A stretch of 64,000 nt of DNA from Mycobacterium paraffinicum (GTDB lineage: Bacteria; Actinomycetota; Actinomycetes; Mycobacteriales; Mycobacteriaceae), in NCBI RefSeq assembly GCF_001907675.1, contig NZ_MPNT01000010.1, positions 1 to 64,000 of the forward strand, written 5' to 3'. Made by a program: the position numbers and the translations under genes. Positions 10,685 through 19,057 of this stretch are shown here, piece after piece. Position 1 is the first letter of the stretch, and each line of letters opens with the position of its first letter. The notes beneath the pieces are model-generated. The model was not told where the DNA came from. It saw only the letters and a list, made by a program, of their open reading frames with translations, and ran no database searches.

Positions 10685-11998
10685 CTACGGGCGGGCGGCG
10701 GGAATCTGCGTCGTCGGGATCGCGGGCTCGCCCTGCGACAGGTTCAAGCCCTCCCACGGCAGACTGCGCAGCCCGGAAGCTACCAGCTCGCGCGCCGCGG
10801 CCACATTCGGTTTGGACACCAGGTCGCCGCCGCGCACCAGCGGGACGGTCAACGCCCGCGACGGTTCGGTGACCGTGGGCGGGCGGCACACCGGATACAC
10901 CACCTCCTCGGTGACGGTCCCGGACGAGCGCATCAGGCGCAACGCCTCCTTGCGGCCGCCGCGGGATTCCTTGTGGCTGCTGCGCTTCTGCACCGGCAGG
11001 CCGTCCACTTCGACCAGCTTGTAGACCATGTTCGCCGTGGGTGCGCCCGAACCCGTCACGAGCGACGTGCCGACGCCATAGCTGTCGACCGGTTCGGCGC
11101 CCAAGGCGGCGATCGAGAACTCGTCGAGGTCGCCGGAGACCACGATGCGGGTCCTGGTGGCGCCCAGCCGGTCGAGCTGATCGCGGACCTGGCGGGTCAG
11201 CACGCCCAGCTCGCCGGAGTCGATGCGGACCGCCCCGAGCGACTCCCCGGCCGCAGCCACGGCGTTGGCCACGCCGGTCGTCACGTCGTAGGTGTCCACC
11301 AGCAGCGTGGTGCCGGCGCCCAGCGCGTCGACCTGGGCGCGGAATGCGGCCAGTTCGGTCACTTCGGCGGGTTCGCCGCTCGCGTGCAGCATCGTGAACG
11401 CGTGCGCGGAGGTGCCCTCCGCGGGAATGCCATATCGGCGCCGGGCCTCGAGGTTGGAGGACGCGGCGAAGCCGGCGATATACGCGGCGCGCGCCGCGGC
11501 GACCGCGGCGTGCTCGTGGGTTCGGCGCGATCCCATCTCGATCAGTGGGCGGTCCCTGGCAGCGCTCACCATCCGCGCCGCCGCCGACGCGACCGCCGTG
11601 TCGTGATTGAAGATCGACAGCGCCAGCGTCTCGAGCACGACGCACTCGGCGAACGTGCCGGTCACCGACAGCACGGGCGACCCGGGGAAGTACAGCTCGC
11701 CTTCGGCGTAACCGTCGATGTCGCCCCCGAAACGGAAATCGCGCAAGTAGCGCAACGTATCTGGATCGAGGAATTCCGCCAGTGACTCGCACGCCTCGTC
11801 GCCGAAGCCGAATTGCGGCAACGCCTCGAGCAGCCGCCCGGTGCCGCACACCACGCCGTAACGGCGGCCCTCGGGAAGCCGGCGTGCGAACAATTCGAAG
11901 GTCGTCGTGCGCTCGGCCGTGCCGTCTCGCAGCGCCGCCGCCAGCATCGTCAACTCGTACTTGTCGGTAAGCAGCCCAGTTACGACCGGGTCATTCAT
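10685..11998 (-). CDS. pncB1: Nicotinate phosphoribosyltransferase
   Basis: 437 aa. It catalyses nicotinate plus PRPP to nicotinate mononucleotide, the salvage entry to NAD. The N-terminus LLTDKYELTMLAAAL is diagnostic, and FELFARRLPEGRRYGV and IDSGELGVLTRQVRDQLD follow; the PRPP-binding region is around TRIVVSGDLDEFSI. Length and position (between dinG and clpS) match Rv1330c. It starts with ATG in GAATGAATGACC and is divergent from clpS with a 67-base gap that holds both promoters. Confidence 0.95.
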   Translation of the reverse strand: MNDPVVTGLLTDKYELTMLAAALRDGTAERTTTFELFARRLPEGRRYGVVCGTGRLLEALPQFGFGDEACESLAEFLDPDTLRYLRDFRFGGDIDGYAEGELYFPGSPVLSVTGTFAECVVLETLALSIFNHDTAVASAAARMVSAARDRPLIEMGSRRTHEHAAVAAARAAYIAGFAASSNLEARRRYGIPAEGTSAHAFTMLHASGEPAEVTELAAFRAQVDALGAGTTLLVDTYDVTTGVANAVAAAGESLGAVRIDSGELGVLTRQVRDQLDRLGATRTRIVVSGDLDEFSIAALGAEPVDSYGVGTSLVTGSGAPTANMVYKLVEVDGLPVQKRSSHKESRGGRKEALRLMRSSGTVTEEVVYPVCRPPTVTEPSRALTVPLVRGGDLVSKPNVAAARELVASGLRSLPWEGLNLSQGEPAIPTTQIPAARP

Positions 11999-12065
11999 TC
12001 CATAACGGTATCGGCTGCCGTCGGGGGCTCGGAAACCTCACCTAACCCTCGGTATCGTGTGAGCC

Positions 12066-12371
12066 ATGGTTGTAATGTCAGCGCCCACTAAGCCGGGCAC
12101 TACAGCACAACGCGAGTCCGCCCCGGTAGACGTCACGGCTAGTCCGTGGGTCACGATCGTGTGGGATGACCCGGTCAACCTGATGACCTACGTGACGTAT
12201 GTGTTCCAGAAGTTGTTCGGTTATAGCGAGCCGCACGCCACCAAGCTGATGCTGCAGGTGCACAACGAAGGCAGGGCGGTGGTGTCGGCGGGCAGCCGGG
12301 AATCCATGGAAGTCGACGTGTCCAAGCTGCATGCCGCCGGTTTGTGGGCGACCCTGCAGCAGGACCGGTAA
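12066..12371 (+). CDS. clpS: ATP-dependent Clp protease adaptor ClpS
   Basis: 101 aa, nearly identical in outline to M. tuberculosis ClpS (Rv1331). ClpS delivers N-degron substrates to the ClpC1-ClpP protease. The core [20 protein letters not shown] and the helix [19 protein letters not shown] form the N-degron pocket and the ClpC contact surface. Start choice is between ATG 12066 (MVVMSAP) and ATG 12075; the first fits the MAVVSAP start of the M. tuberculosis protein. It begins a plus-strand run through murI. Confidence 0.95.
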   Translation: MVVMSAPTKPGTTAQRESAPVDVTASPWVTIVWDDPVNLMTYVTYVFQKLFGYSEPHATKLMLQVHNEGRAVVSAGSRESMEVDVSKLHAAGLWATLQQDR

Positions 12372-12396
12372 TCCTCGAGGGCCTCGGCGATTAGCT

Positions 12397-12978
12397 GTGC
12401 GCAAATGGAAGCGCGTCGAGACCGCGGACGGTCCCCGGTTCCGGTCCGCGCTGGCGGCTCACGAAGCTGCCCTGCTGAATAACCTGGCGACCGCCATGGT
12501 CGGGTTGCTCGATGAGCGTGAATCTGCCTCTCCCTCAGACGAACTCGAGGAGATCACCGGCATCAAGACTGGAAGCAGCGAGCCTCCCAGGGATCCGACG
12601 CTGCGCCGGCTGCTGCCCGATTTCGTCCATCCGGACGACGCTGACCCCTCGGGCCCCGACGTCGCGGAAAGTCTCAACGCCGCGCTGCGCAGCCTGCACG
12701 AGCCCGAGATCATCGACGCCAAACGCCTTGCCGCGCAGCGGTTGTTGGATACCGTTCCCGAGGGCGGCGGCCGGTTCGACCTGAGCGAGGAGGACGCGAA
12801 CGCCTGGGTCGCCGCGGTCAACGACATCCGGCTGACGCTGGGGGTCATGCTCGACGTCGGTCCGCAAGGCCCGGAGCGCCTGCCCACCGACCATCCGCTG
12901 GCGGTGCACTTCGACGTTTACCAATGGCTGACCGTCCTGCAGGAATACCTCGTCCTGGTGCTGATGGGGCCCCGATGA
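12397..12978 (+). CDS. DUF2017 family protein, Rv1332-like
   Basis: 193 aa from GTG at 12397 (VRKWKRVE). An upstream in-frame ATG at 12331 would overlap clpS and adds an arginine/proline-rich leader that looks non-coding. The protein is acidic and largely helical; it is a conserved actinobacterial neighbour of ClpS with no established biochemical role. Its last four bases overlap the next start (ATGA at 12975-12978), so it is translationally coupled to the P1 hydrolase. Function is not asserted. Confidence 0.85.
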   Translation: MRKWKRVETADGPRFRSALAAHEAALLNNLATAMVGLLDERESASPSDELEEITGIKTGSSEPPRDPTLRRLLPDFVHPDDADPSGPDVAESLNAALRSLHEPEIIDAKRLAAQRLLDTVPEGGGRFDLSEEDANAWVAAVNDIRLTLGVMLDVGPQGPERLPTDHPLAVHFDVYQWLTVLQEYLVLVLMGPR

Positions 12979-14039
12979 GCCTCGATGGCCGCCGGATGGA
13001 CGCCATCACCGACGTCGGGGGCATCCTCGTCGGGCATCACCAACGGCTCGACCCCGACGCGACCATGGGCGCCGGATGGGCCTGCGGCGTCACCGTCGTG
13101 CTGACGCCGCCCGGGACGGTGGGCGCGGTGGATTGCCGCGGCGGTGCGCCCGGCACCCGGGAGACCGACCTGCTCGATCCCGCCAACACCGTCCGGTACG
13201 TCGACGCGGTATTGCTCGCGGGCGGCAGCGCCTACGGTCTGGCGGCGGCCGACGGCATCATGCGCTGGCTGGAGGAACGCGGCCGCGGCGTGGCTATGGA
13301 TGGCGGGGTGGTGCCCATCGTGCCCGGCGCGGTGATCTTCGATCTGCCGGTCGGCGGCTGGGAATGCCGTCCTACCGCGGAGTTCGGTTACCAGGCGTGC
13401 GAAGCCGCCGCGGGCGGCGAGGGACCGCCGGCCGTCGGGAGCGTCGGCGCCGGCGTCGGGGCGCGCGCGGGGGCGCTCAAGGGCGGCGTCGGGACGGCCT
13501 CGACGGCTTTGCCGTGCGGGGTGAGCGTCGGTGCGGTCGTCGTGGTGAACTCCGCCGGCGACGTCGCCGACCGGTCGACCGGCCTGCCGTGGATGGCGGA
13601 CTTGATCGACGAGTTCGGGCTGCAACCACCACCGGCCGAGCAGGTCGACGCCTTCGCGCGGCTGCCCACCAAGGCGGCTCCGCTCGAGAACTCGCTCAAC
13701 ACCGTCATCGGGGTGGTGGCGACCGACGCGGCGCTGAGCCCGGCCGCGTGCCGCCGCGTCGCCGTCGCCGCCCAGGACGGCCTGGCCCGCGCCGTCCGCC
13801 CCGCGCACACCCCGTACGACGGCGACACGATCTTCGCGTTGGCGACCGGGGCGGTGGAGGTGCCGCCCGTGGCCGATTCGCCGGCCTCCTTCTCGCCGGA
13901 GATGCGGCTCGCCGCGGAGGTGGGTGCCGCGGCGGCCGACTGCCTGGCGCGGGCGGTGTTGGTCGGAGTGTTCGCCGCGGATTCGGTGGCGGGGATACCG
14001 ACCTTCCGCGGCCTGTTGCCCGGGGCGTTCGCCCGATGA
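12975..14039 (+). CDS. P1 family (S58, DmpA/NylC-like) hydrolase/aminopeptidase, Rv1333-like
   Basis: 354 aa from the ATG in the ATGA overlap with the preceding gene. Members are N-terminal-nucleophile hydrolases that cut themselves into two chains. Conserved blocks are ITDVGGILVGHHQR, LLAGGSAYGLAAADG and GALKGGVGTAS. By comparison with the nylon-oligomer hydrolase NylC, the Asn-Thr pair in NSLNTVIGVVATDAAL (N242/T243) is the likely autocleavage site, with T243 becoming the nucleophile; that is inference. Physiological substrates are unknown. In M. tuberculosis the next genes are mec-cysO-cysM; here the rhomboid gene follows after 36 bases. Confidence 0.88.
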   Translation: MSLDGRRMDAITDVGGILVGHHQRLDPDATMGAGWACGVTVVLTPPGTVGAVDCRGGAPGTRETDLLDPANTVRYVDAVLLAGGSAYGLAAADGIMRWLEERGRGVAMDGGVVPIVPGAVIFDLPVGGWECRPTAEFGYQACEAAAGGEGPPAVGSVGAGVGARAGALKGGVGTASTALPCGVSVGAVVVVNSAGDVADRSTGLPWMADLIDEFGLQPPPAEQVDAFARLPTKAAPLENSLNTVIGVVATDAALSPAACRRVAVAAQDGLARAVRPAHTPYDGDTIFALATGAVEVPPVADSPASFSPEMRLAAEVGAAAADCLARAVLVGVFAADSVAGIPTFRGLLPGAFAR

Positions 14040-14075
14040 GGAGTTCGCTGTCGTCGGTGCCGGTAACCTGCAGCT

Positions 14076-14756
14076 ATGGGTAAGACGACCCCGAAGGGAC
14101 GCCCCGGCGCGCCCGCCGGCTCGGCGAAGCGGCCGACGTGGATGGTGGGCGGGGCCACGATCCTCACCTTTGTCGCCCTGCTCTACCTGATCGAGCTCAT
14201 CGATCAGCTGACGCGGCATTCCCTGGACGAAAACGGCATCAGGCCGCTCGAGGCCGATGGGCTGTGGGGGATCGTCTTCGCCCCGGTCCTGCACGCCAAC
14301 TGGCAGCATCTGATGGCCAACACGATCCCGCTTCTGGTGCTGGGTTTTCTGATGACGCTGGCCGGGCTGAGCCGATTCGTCTGGGCCACGGCGATCGTAT
14401 GGATCCTCGGCGGTTTCGGCACCTGGCTGATCGGCAACGTGGGCAGCGCCTGCGGGCCGACCGATCACATCGGGGCGTCCGGCCTGATCTTCGGCTGGCT
14501 GGCCTTCCTGCTCGTGTTCGGGATCTTCGTGCGCAGGTTCGCCGACATCGCGATCGGACTGGTGGTGTTGTTCGCCTACGGCGGCGTGCTGCTGGGTGCC
14601 ATGCCGGTGCTCGGCAGGTGCGGCGGCGTGTCGTGGCAGGGTCACCTCTGTGGCGCGATCGCCGGTGTCATCGCCGCGTACTGGTTGTCCGCGCCGGAAC
14701 GCAAGGCCCGCGCGAAGAGAAAAGCCGGCGCCGTGACGCCGCGCCCCACGACATGA
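14076..14756 (+). CDS. Rhomboid-family intramembrane serine protease, Rv1337-like
   Basis: 226 aa with about six transmembrane segments, the first near residues 25-45. The catalytic serine lies in [12 protein letters not shown] and the catalytic histidine in [16 protein letters not shown]; the loop-1 motif is seen around [11 protein letters not shown]. These proteases cleave substrates inside the membrane. The C-terminus is short and basic ([10 protein letters not shown]). The stop overlaps the murI start (ATGA, 14753-14756). Confidence 0.93.
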   Translation: MGKTTPKGRPGAPAGSAKRPTWMVGGATILTFVALLYLIELIDQLTRHSLDENGIRPLEADGLWGIVFAPVLHANWQHLMANTIPLLVLGFLMTLAGLSRFVWATAIVWILGGFGTWLIGNVGSACGPTDHIGASGLIFGWLAFLLVFGIFVRRFADIAIGLVVLFAYGGVLLGAMPVLGRCGGVSWQGHLCGAIAGVIAAYWLSAPERKARAKRKAGAVTPRPTT

Positions 14757-15568
14757 CCTCGCCGTTGGCGCCCGTCGGGATCTTCGACTCCGGCGTCGGA
14801 GGACTGACCGTCGCGCGGGCCATCATCGACCAACTGCCCGACGAGGACATCGTCTACGTCGGCGACACCGGCCACGGGCCGTACGGTCCACTCACCATCC
14901 CCGAAGTCCGCGCGCATGCGCTGGCCATCGGCGACGACCTGGTGGGCCGCGGCGTCAAGGCTTTGGTGATCGCGTGCAACACCGCGTCGGCGGCCTGCCT
15001 GCGGGACGCCCGTGAGCGTTACGACGTGCCGGTCGTCGAGGTCATCCTGCCGGCGGTGCGCCGCGCGGTCGCCACGACGCGCAACGGTCGCATCGGCGTC
15101 ATCGGCACGCGGGCGACCATCAACTCGCACGCCTACCAGGACGCGTTCGCCGCGGCCCGCGACACCGAGATCACCGCGGTGGCCTGTCCGCGCTTCGTCG
15201 ACTTCGTCGAGCGCGGCGTGACCAGCGGACGCCAGGTGCTGGGGCTGGCCGAGGGGTACCTGGAGCCGCTGCAGCGCGCCCAGGTCGACACGTTGGTGCT
15301 CGGGTGCACCCACTACCCGCTGCTATCCGGGTTGATCCAGTTGGCGATGGGCGAGCACGTGACGTTGGTGTCCAGCGCCGAGGAAACCGCCAAGGAGGTG
15401 CTGCGGGTGCTCACCGAGCGCGACCTGCTGCGCCCGCATGACGCGCCGGCCGCGACCCGGGTCTTCGAAGCCACCGGCGATCCCGAGGCGTTCACCAAGT
15501 TGGCGGCCCGATTCCTGGGTCCCGCGGTCACCGGCGTGCAGCCCGTCCACCATGTGCGGATCGACTAG
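14753..15568 (+). CDS. murI: Glutamate racemase
   Basis: 271 aa. It converts L- to D-glutamate for peptidoglycan. The active-site set is complete: [12 protein letters not shown] (D12), [10 protein letters not shown] (C75) and [11 protein letters not shown] (second cysteine, near residue 185). It starts within the last codons of the rhomboid gene. Its TAG stop at 15566-15568 abuts a tandem repeat whose first base is the last base of the stop codon. Confidence 0.96.
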   Translation: MTSPLAPVGIFDSGVGGLTVARAIIDQLPDEDIVYVGDTGHGPYGPLTIPEVRAHALAIGDDLVGRGVKALVIACNTASAACLRDARERYDVPVVEVILPAVRRAVATTRNGRIGVIGTRATINSHAYQDAFAAARDTEITAVACPRFVDFVERGVTSGRQVLGLAEGYLEPLQRAQVDTLVLGCTHYPLLSGLIQLAMGEHVTLVSSAEETAKEVLRVLTERDLLRPHDAPAATRVFEATGDPEAFTKLAARFLGPAVTGVQPVHHVRID

Positions 15569-15692
15569 TGCCAGCGATGGCGACCCACTTCGCCCGGCTT
15601 CGCCGCGCTTGTGATCGCCATGTGCCAGCGATGGCGACCCACTTCGTCCGGCTTCGCCGCGCTTGTGATCGCCATGTGCCAGCGATGGCGAC
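15568..15692. repeat. Tandem 54-bp palindrome-containing repeat (2 full copies plus 17 bp)
   Basis: Copy 1 is 15568-15621 and copy 2 is 15622-15675. They differ at one base (CGCCCGG versus CGTCCGG). A third, truncated copy covers 15676-15692. Each unit has arms ATGGCGA and TCGCCAT around a conserved centre, CGGCTTCGCCGCGC, so each can fold into a hairpin. A related copy lies at 17346-17400. The array fills most of the gap between murI and the Rv1339-like gene and could act as a transcription attenuator or mRNA stabiliser; that role is inference. Confidence 0.85.
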
Positions 15693-15713
15693 GGCGAGAT
15701 TCTCATCACACGA

Positions 15714-16541
15714 ATGCGGCGATGTTTTCGTCACGGTCGCATCGGGCATGGCACAGTAGTGTCCGTGCGAATAACCGTGCTCGGCTGCTCGGGCAGCGTG
15801 GTGGGGCCGGATTCGCCCGCGTCGGGTTATCTGCTCCGGGCACCGGACACTCCGCCGTTGGTCATCGACTTCGGCGGCGGCGTATTGGGCGCTCTGCAGC
15901 GCTTCGCCGATCCCGCCTCCGTGCACGTGCTGCTGTCGCATCTGCACGCCGATCACTGCCTCGATCTGCCCGGCCTGTTCGTGTGGCGGCGCTATCACCC
16001 CTCGCGCCCCGGCGGCAAGGCGTTGTTGTACGGCCCCGGTGACACCTGGTCCCGGCTGGGTGCCGCCTCGTCACCATATGGGGGCGAAATCGATGATTGC
16101 TCAGACATTTTCGACGTTCGGCACTGGGTCGACGGCGAACCGGTGACGTTCGGGTCGCTCACGGTGACGCCGCGGGTGGTGGCCCACCCGACGGAGTCCT
16201 ACGGCATGAGGATCACCGATGCCACCGGCGCCTCGTTCGTCTACAGCGGCGACACCGGTATGTGTGATCAGCTGGTCGAGCTCGCTCGCGACGCCGACGT
16301 CTTCCTCTGCGAAGCCTCTTGGACCCACTCGCCGGATCGCCCGCCCGCTCTGCACCTGTCGGGCACCGAGGCCGGCAGGACCGCGGCGCAGGCCGGCGTT
16401 CGCGAGCTGCTGCTCACGCACATCCCGCCGTGGACCTCGCGTGAGGACGTGATCAGTGAGGCCAAGGCCGAGTTCGACGGTCCCGTGCACGCGGTCGTGT
16501 GCGGAGAAACGTTCGACATCCGCCGCTCTGAAAGGGTCTGA
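15714..16541 (+). CDS. Metallo-beta-lactamase-fold phosphodiesterase, Rv1339-like
   Basis: 275 aa. The MBL metal motif HxHxDH is at residues 76-81 (SHLHADH). Later ligands are in AHPTES, YSGDTGMCD and LLLTHIPPW. Rv1339 in M. tuberculosis is described as an atypical cyclic-AMP phosphodiesterase, and the sequence here follows it closely, including the N-terminus MRRCF-RHGRIGHGTVVSVRITVLG. Downstream GTG codons around 15762 are alternative starts. It sits between the repeat array and rph. Confidence 0.88.
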   Translation: MRRCFRHGRIGHGTVVSVRITVLGCSGSVVGPDSPASGYLLRAPDTPPLVIDFGGGVLGALQRFADPASVHVLLSHLHADHCLDLPGLFVWRRYHPSRPGGKALLYGPGDTWSRLGAASSPYGGEIDDCSDIFDVRHWVDGEPVTFGSLTVTPRVVAHPTESYGMRITDATGASFVYSGDTGMCDQLVELARDADVFLCEASWTHSPDRPPALHLSGTEAGRTAAQAGVRELLLTHIPPWTSREDVISEAKAEFDGPVHAVVCGETFDIRRSERV

Positions 16542-16563
16542 GCGCCCGCGTTAGGGTGGCGTC

Positions 16564-17343
<780 letters not shown>

Positions 17344-17345
17344 CC

Positions 17346-17400
17346 GTGCCAGATGGTGATGACCCGCGGCGCCCGGCTTCGCCGCGCTTGCGATCATCAC
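17346..17400. repeat. Diverged copy of the 54-bp palindromic repeat, embedded in the 5' end of rdgB
   Basis: It shares GTGCCAG at the left end and GGCTTCGCCGCGCTTG in the centre with the array at 15568-15692. The arms differ: GTGATGA and TCATCAC here, against ATGGCGA and TCGCCAT there. Both arms have changed together so that base pairing is kept. The element begins at the GTG used as the rdgB start and encodes the first 18 or so residues of that frame. Confidence 0.8.
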
Positions 17401-17993
17401 GCCTCCTGGTCGCCAGCCGCAACGGCAAGAAGCTGGCCGAGCTGCGCCGGGTGCTCGACGCGGCCGGCCTGACGAAGCTGACGTTGGTGTCGTTGCACGA
17501 CGTGCCCCCGTTCGACGAGGCGCCCGAAACAGGCGCCACCTTCGAGGAGAACGCGTTGGCCAAGGCGCGGGATGCGTTCGCCGCGACGGGCCTGGCGGCG
17601 GTCGCCGACGATTCCGGTCTGGAGGTTGCCGCGCTGAACGGGATGCCCGGCGTGCTGTCGGCGCGCTGGTCGGGCAACCACGGCGACGACGCCGCCAACA
17701 CCGCTCTGCTGCTGGCCCAGTTGCGCGACGTGCCCGACGACCGGCGCGGCGCGGCGTTCGTGTCCGCCTGCGCCCTGGTCGGGCCGTCCGGCGAGGTCGT
17801 CGTCCGCGGCGAGTGGCCCGGGAGCATCGCTCGGGAAGCGAGGGGCGACGGCGGTTTCGGCTATGACCCGGTCTTCGTTCCGCACGGTGCCGACCGCACC
17901 GCGGCGGAGCTCAGCCCCGAGGAGAAGGACGCGGTCTCCCATCGCGGCCGCGCGTTGGCACAGCTGGTGCCGGCGCTACGCGGCCTGGCTTAG
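17346..17993 (+). CDS. rdgB: dITP/XTP pyrophosphatase (RdgB/HAM1)
   Basis: 215 aa if started at the GTG at 17346. It hydrolyses non-canonical purine triphosphates. The core starts at LLVASRNGKKLAEL; catalytic and metal residues lie in ADDSGLEVAALNGMPGV and DGGFGYDPVF. The M. tuberculosis protein begins only about six residues before LLVASRN, whereas here about 19 extra residues (VPDGDDPRRPASPRLRSSR) come from a palindromic repeat. A TTG at 17388 inside the repeat is an alternative start. Either way the repeat seems to have replaced the native translation start region. Confidence 0.93.
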   Translation: MPDGDDPRRPASPRLRSSRLLVASRNGKKLAELRRVLDAAGLTKLTLVSLHDVPPFDEAPETGATFEENALAKARDAFAATGLAAVADDSGLEVAALNGMPGVLSARWSGNHGDDAANTALLLAQLRDVPDDRRGAAFVSACALVGPSGEVVVRGEWPGSIAREARGDGGFGYDPVFVPHGADRTAAELSPEEKDAVSHRGRALAQLVPALRGLA

Positions 17994-17995
17994 GG

Positions 17996-18026
17996 GCAGC
18001 GGAGTGTGAAGCCAGCCGCACGCTCG
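17996..18026. terminator. Small hairpin between convergent rdgB and the Rv1342c-like gene
   Basis: AGTGTG and CGCACGCT flank AAGCCAGC and can pair (one G-U), forming a short stem in the 37-base gap where two genes converge. No U-tract follows, so termination would have to be of the atypical mycobacterial kind. Evidence is position and pairing only. Confidence 0.35.
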
Positions 18027-18030
18027 AGCC

Positions 18031-18381
18031 CTACAGGCCGAAGCGGGTCTTAACGTCCTTGGTCTGGAAGTGCTCGACGATGATGCCCAAGAGCGGGATC
18101 GTCCCGGCAAGCAGCACCCCGATCGTCTTGGGAATCGGCCACCGCACCTTGATCGCCAGGTTGAAGGCTGTCAGCACGTAGACGAAGTAGACCCAACCGT
18201 GGACCACCTCGATCCAGCGGATCTCGTGGTGAAAGGCCAGATGCGAGACGATCTCGTAGCACAACGCGATCAGCCACAGGCCCGTCGTCCACGCCATGAT
18301 CCGGTAGCCGAGCAACGCGGTGCGGATCTTCTCGACGGGGAATGCCGACGCGGGCGCGCCGGGCGTCTCCGGTGTGGTCAT
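18031..18381 (-). CDS. DUF3817-type integral membrane protein, Rv1342c-like
   Basis: 116 aa from the ATG at 18381 (MTTPETPGAPAS). Three or so hydrophobic segments are visible: LLGYRIMAWTTGLWLIALC, VVHGWVYFVYVLTAF and TIGVLLAGTIPLLGIIVEH. The family is found next to lprD in mycobacteria; no function is established. The start overlaps the lprD stop by four bases, so the two are coupled. Confidence 0.88.
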   Translation of the reverse strand: MTTPETPGAPASAFPVEKIRTALLGYRIMAWTTGLWLIALCYEIVSHLAFHHEIRWIEVVHGWVYFVYVLTAFNLAIKVRWPIPKTIGVLLAGTIPLLGIIVEHFQTKDVKTRFGL

Positions 18382-18758
18382 GCGGTGGTCCTGTTCTGTT
18401 TCTCGGTGTCGTGTTTGGCCAGCTCGGCCAGGTAGGCGTTGTACTCCGCAAGCGCGGGATCGTCGGACGGCCGCGGCACCGGTTTGGGTCGCTCGGGTAG
18501 CAGGCCGGGGGGAATCTCGGTGAGGGCGGTGTCGTGTCGGGGCTCCGGCGGCAGCTCTTCGTAGCGCACGTATTTGCGGTACGCGTAGACGCAGAACCAG
18601 GCGAACAGTGGCCACTGCAACGCATAGCCGAGGTTCTGGAACGTGCCCGAAACGGACTGGAACCTGGTCCACTGCCACCAGCCCAGTGCCAGGCAACCGC
18701 AGGCCGCGACGATCACCAAGGCGATCAGCGCAGGCCTGCGACGACGCGTAGTGGACAC
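18378..18758 (-). CDS. lprD: Putative lipoprotein LprD (Rv1343c-like)
   Basis: 126 aa. A basic N-terminus (MSTTRRRRPAL) is followed by a hydrophobic stretch ending in VAACGC, the proposed lipobox, then LGWWQWTRFQSVSGTFQNLG and a second hydrophobic segment (LQWPLFAWFCVYAYRKYV). The tail is hydrophilic and proline-rich. The second membrane segment means it could instead be a two-pass membrane protein, so lipidation is uncertain. It forms a two-gene unit with the downstream DUF3817 gene. Confidence 0.82.
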   Translation of the reverse strand: MSTTRRRRPALIALVIVAACGCLALGWWQWTRFQSVSGTFQNLGYALQWPLFAWFCVYAYRKYVRYEELPPEPRHDTALTEIPPGLLPERPKPVPRPSDDPALAEYNAYLAELAKHDTEKQNRTTA

Positions 18759-18855
18759 CCCTTGACGGTACCGCTCACGATTTGGGTCCGACGAATTCGT
18801 CGAGGCGCGCCACCGGCAGGTCCGTCAGCCAACTGAGCGGTACGATCGGCACGCT

Positions 18856-18942
18856 GCGGGCGTGGTGGAATTGGCAGACACCCCGGCTTTAGGTGCCGGT
18901 GCTCGAAAGAGCGTGGGGGTTCGAGTCCCTCCGCCCGCACCA
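18856..18942 (+). tRNA. tRNA-Leu (anticodon UAG)
   Basis: Acceptor arms GCGGGCG (18856-18862) and CGCCCGC (18932-18938) pair perfectly, with A as discriminator and an encoded CCA. The anticodon stem CCGGC/GCCGG encloses loop TTTAGGT, giving anticodon TAG. A long variable arm (GCTCGAAAGAGC) and the T-arm GGGTTCGAGTCCC are as expected for leucine. The 3' end is the left boundary of a genomic island, and the sequence from the T-arm onward is duplicated at 22234-22265. Confidence 0.96.
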
Positions 18943-18948
18943 GTGTTT
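18917..18948 (+). other. Left attachment-site repeat (tRNA-Leu 3' end)
   Basis: A 32-base block from the T-arm through CCA and GTGTTT is repeated exactly at 22234-22265, and a shorter similarity (CAGCTC) continues beyond both copies. Duplication of a tRNA 3' end is the usual footprint of tyrosine-recombinase integration. No integrase gene is present between the copies. Confidence 0.85.
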
Positions 18949-18991
18949 GCTCAGCTCAAGGAATCGGTTTCGGGCCTTTTGCGGGCTTCGT

Positions 18992-19008
18992 GGACACCAA
19001 ATGGACAC
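18992..19008 (+). repeat. 17-bp island-end repeat, copy 1
   Basis: GGACACCAAATGGACAC recurs as GGACACCAAGTGGACAC at 22122-22138 (16 of 17 identical, same orientation), and both are followed closely by CTCCGG or TTCCGG. The copies lie just inside the two tRNA-derived repeats and may mark the ends of the inserted element. Confidence 0.6.
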
Positions 19009-19057
19009 GGGATTCCGGCGAAAATTTTGCGTGGGAGATCTCAGCAAACACCGGTCA

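Noticed and set aside
9530..11785. 751-codon open frame antisense to dinG and pncB1
   Set aside because: It spans two well-identified genes on the opposite strand, and its composition (Gly/Arg/His-rich) is typical of an antisense shadow.
15568..15692. Possible CRISPR array
   Set aside because: The units are directly adjacent with no unique spacers and each contains its own palindrome, so this is a tandem intergenic repeat.
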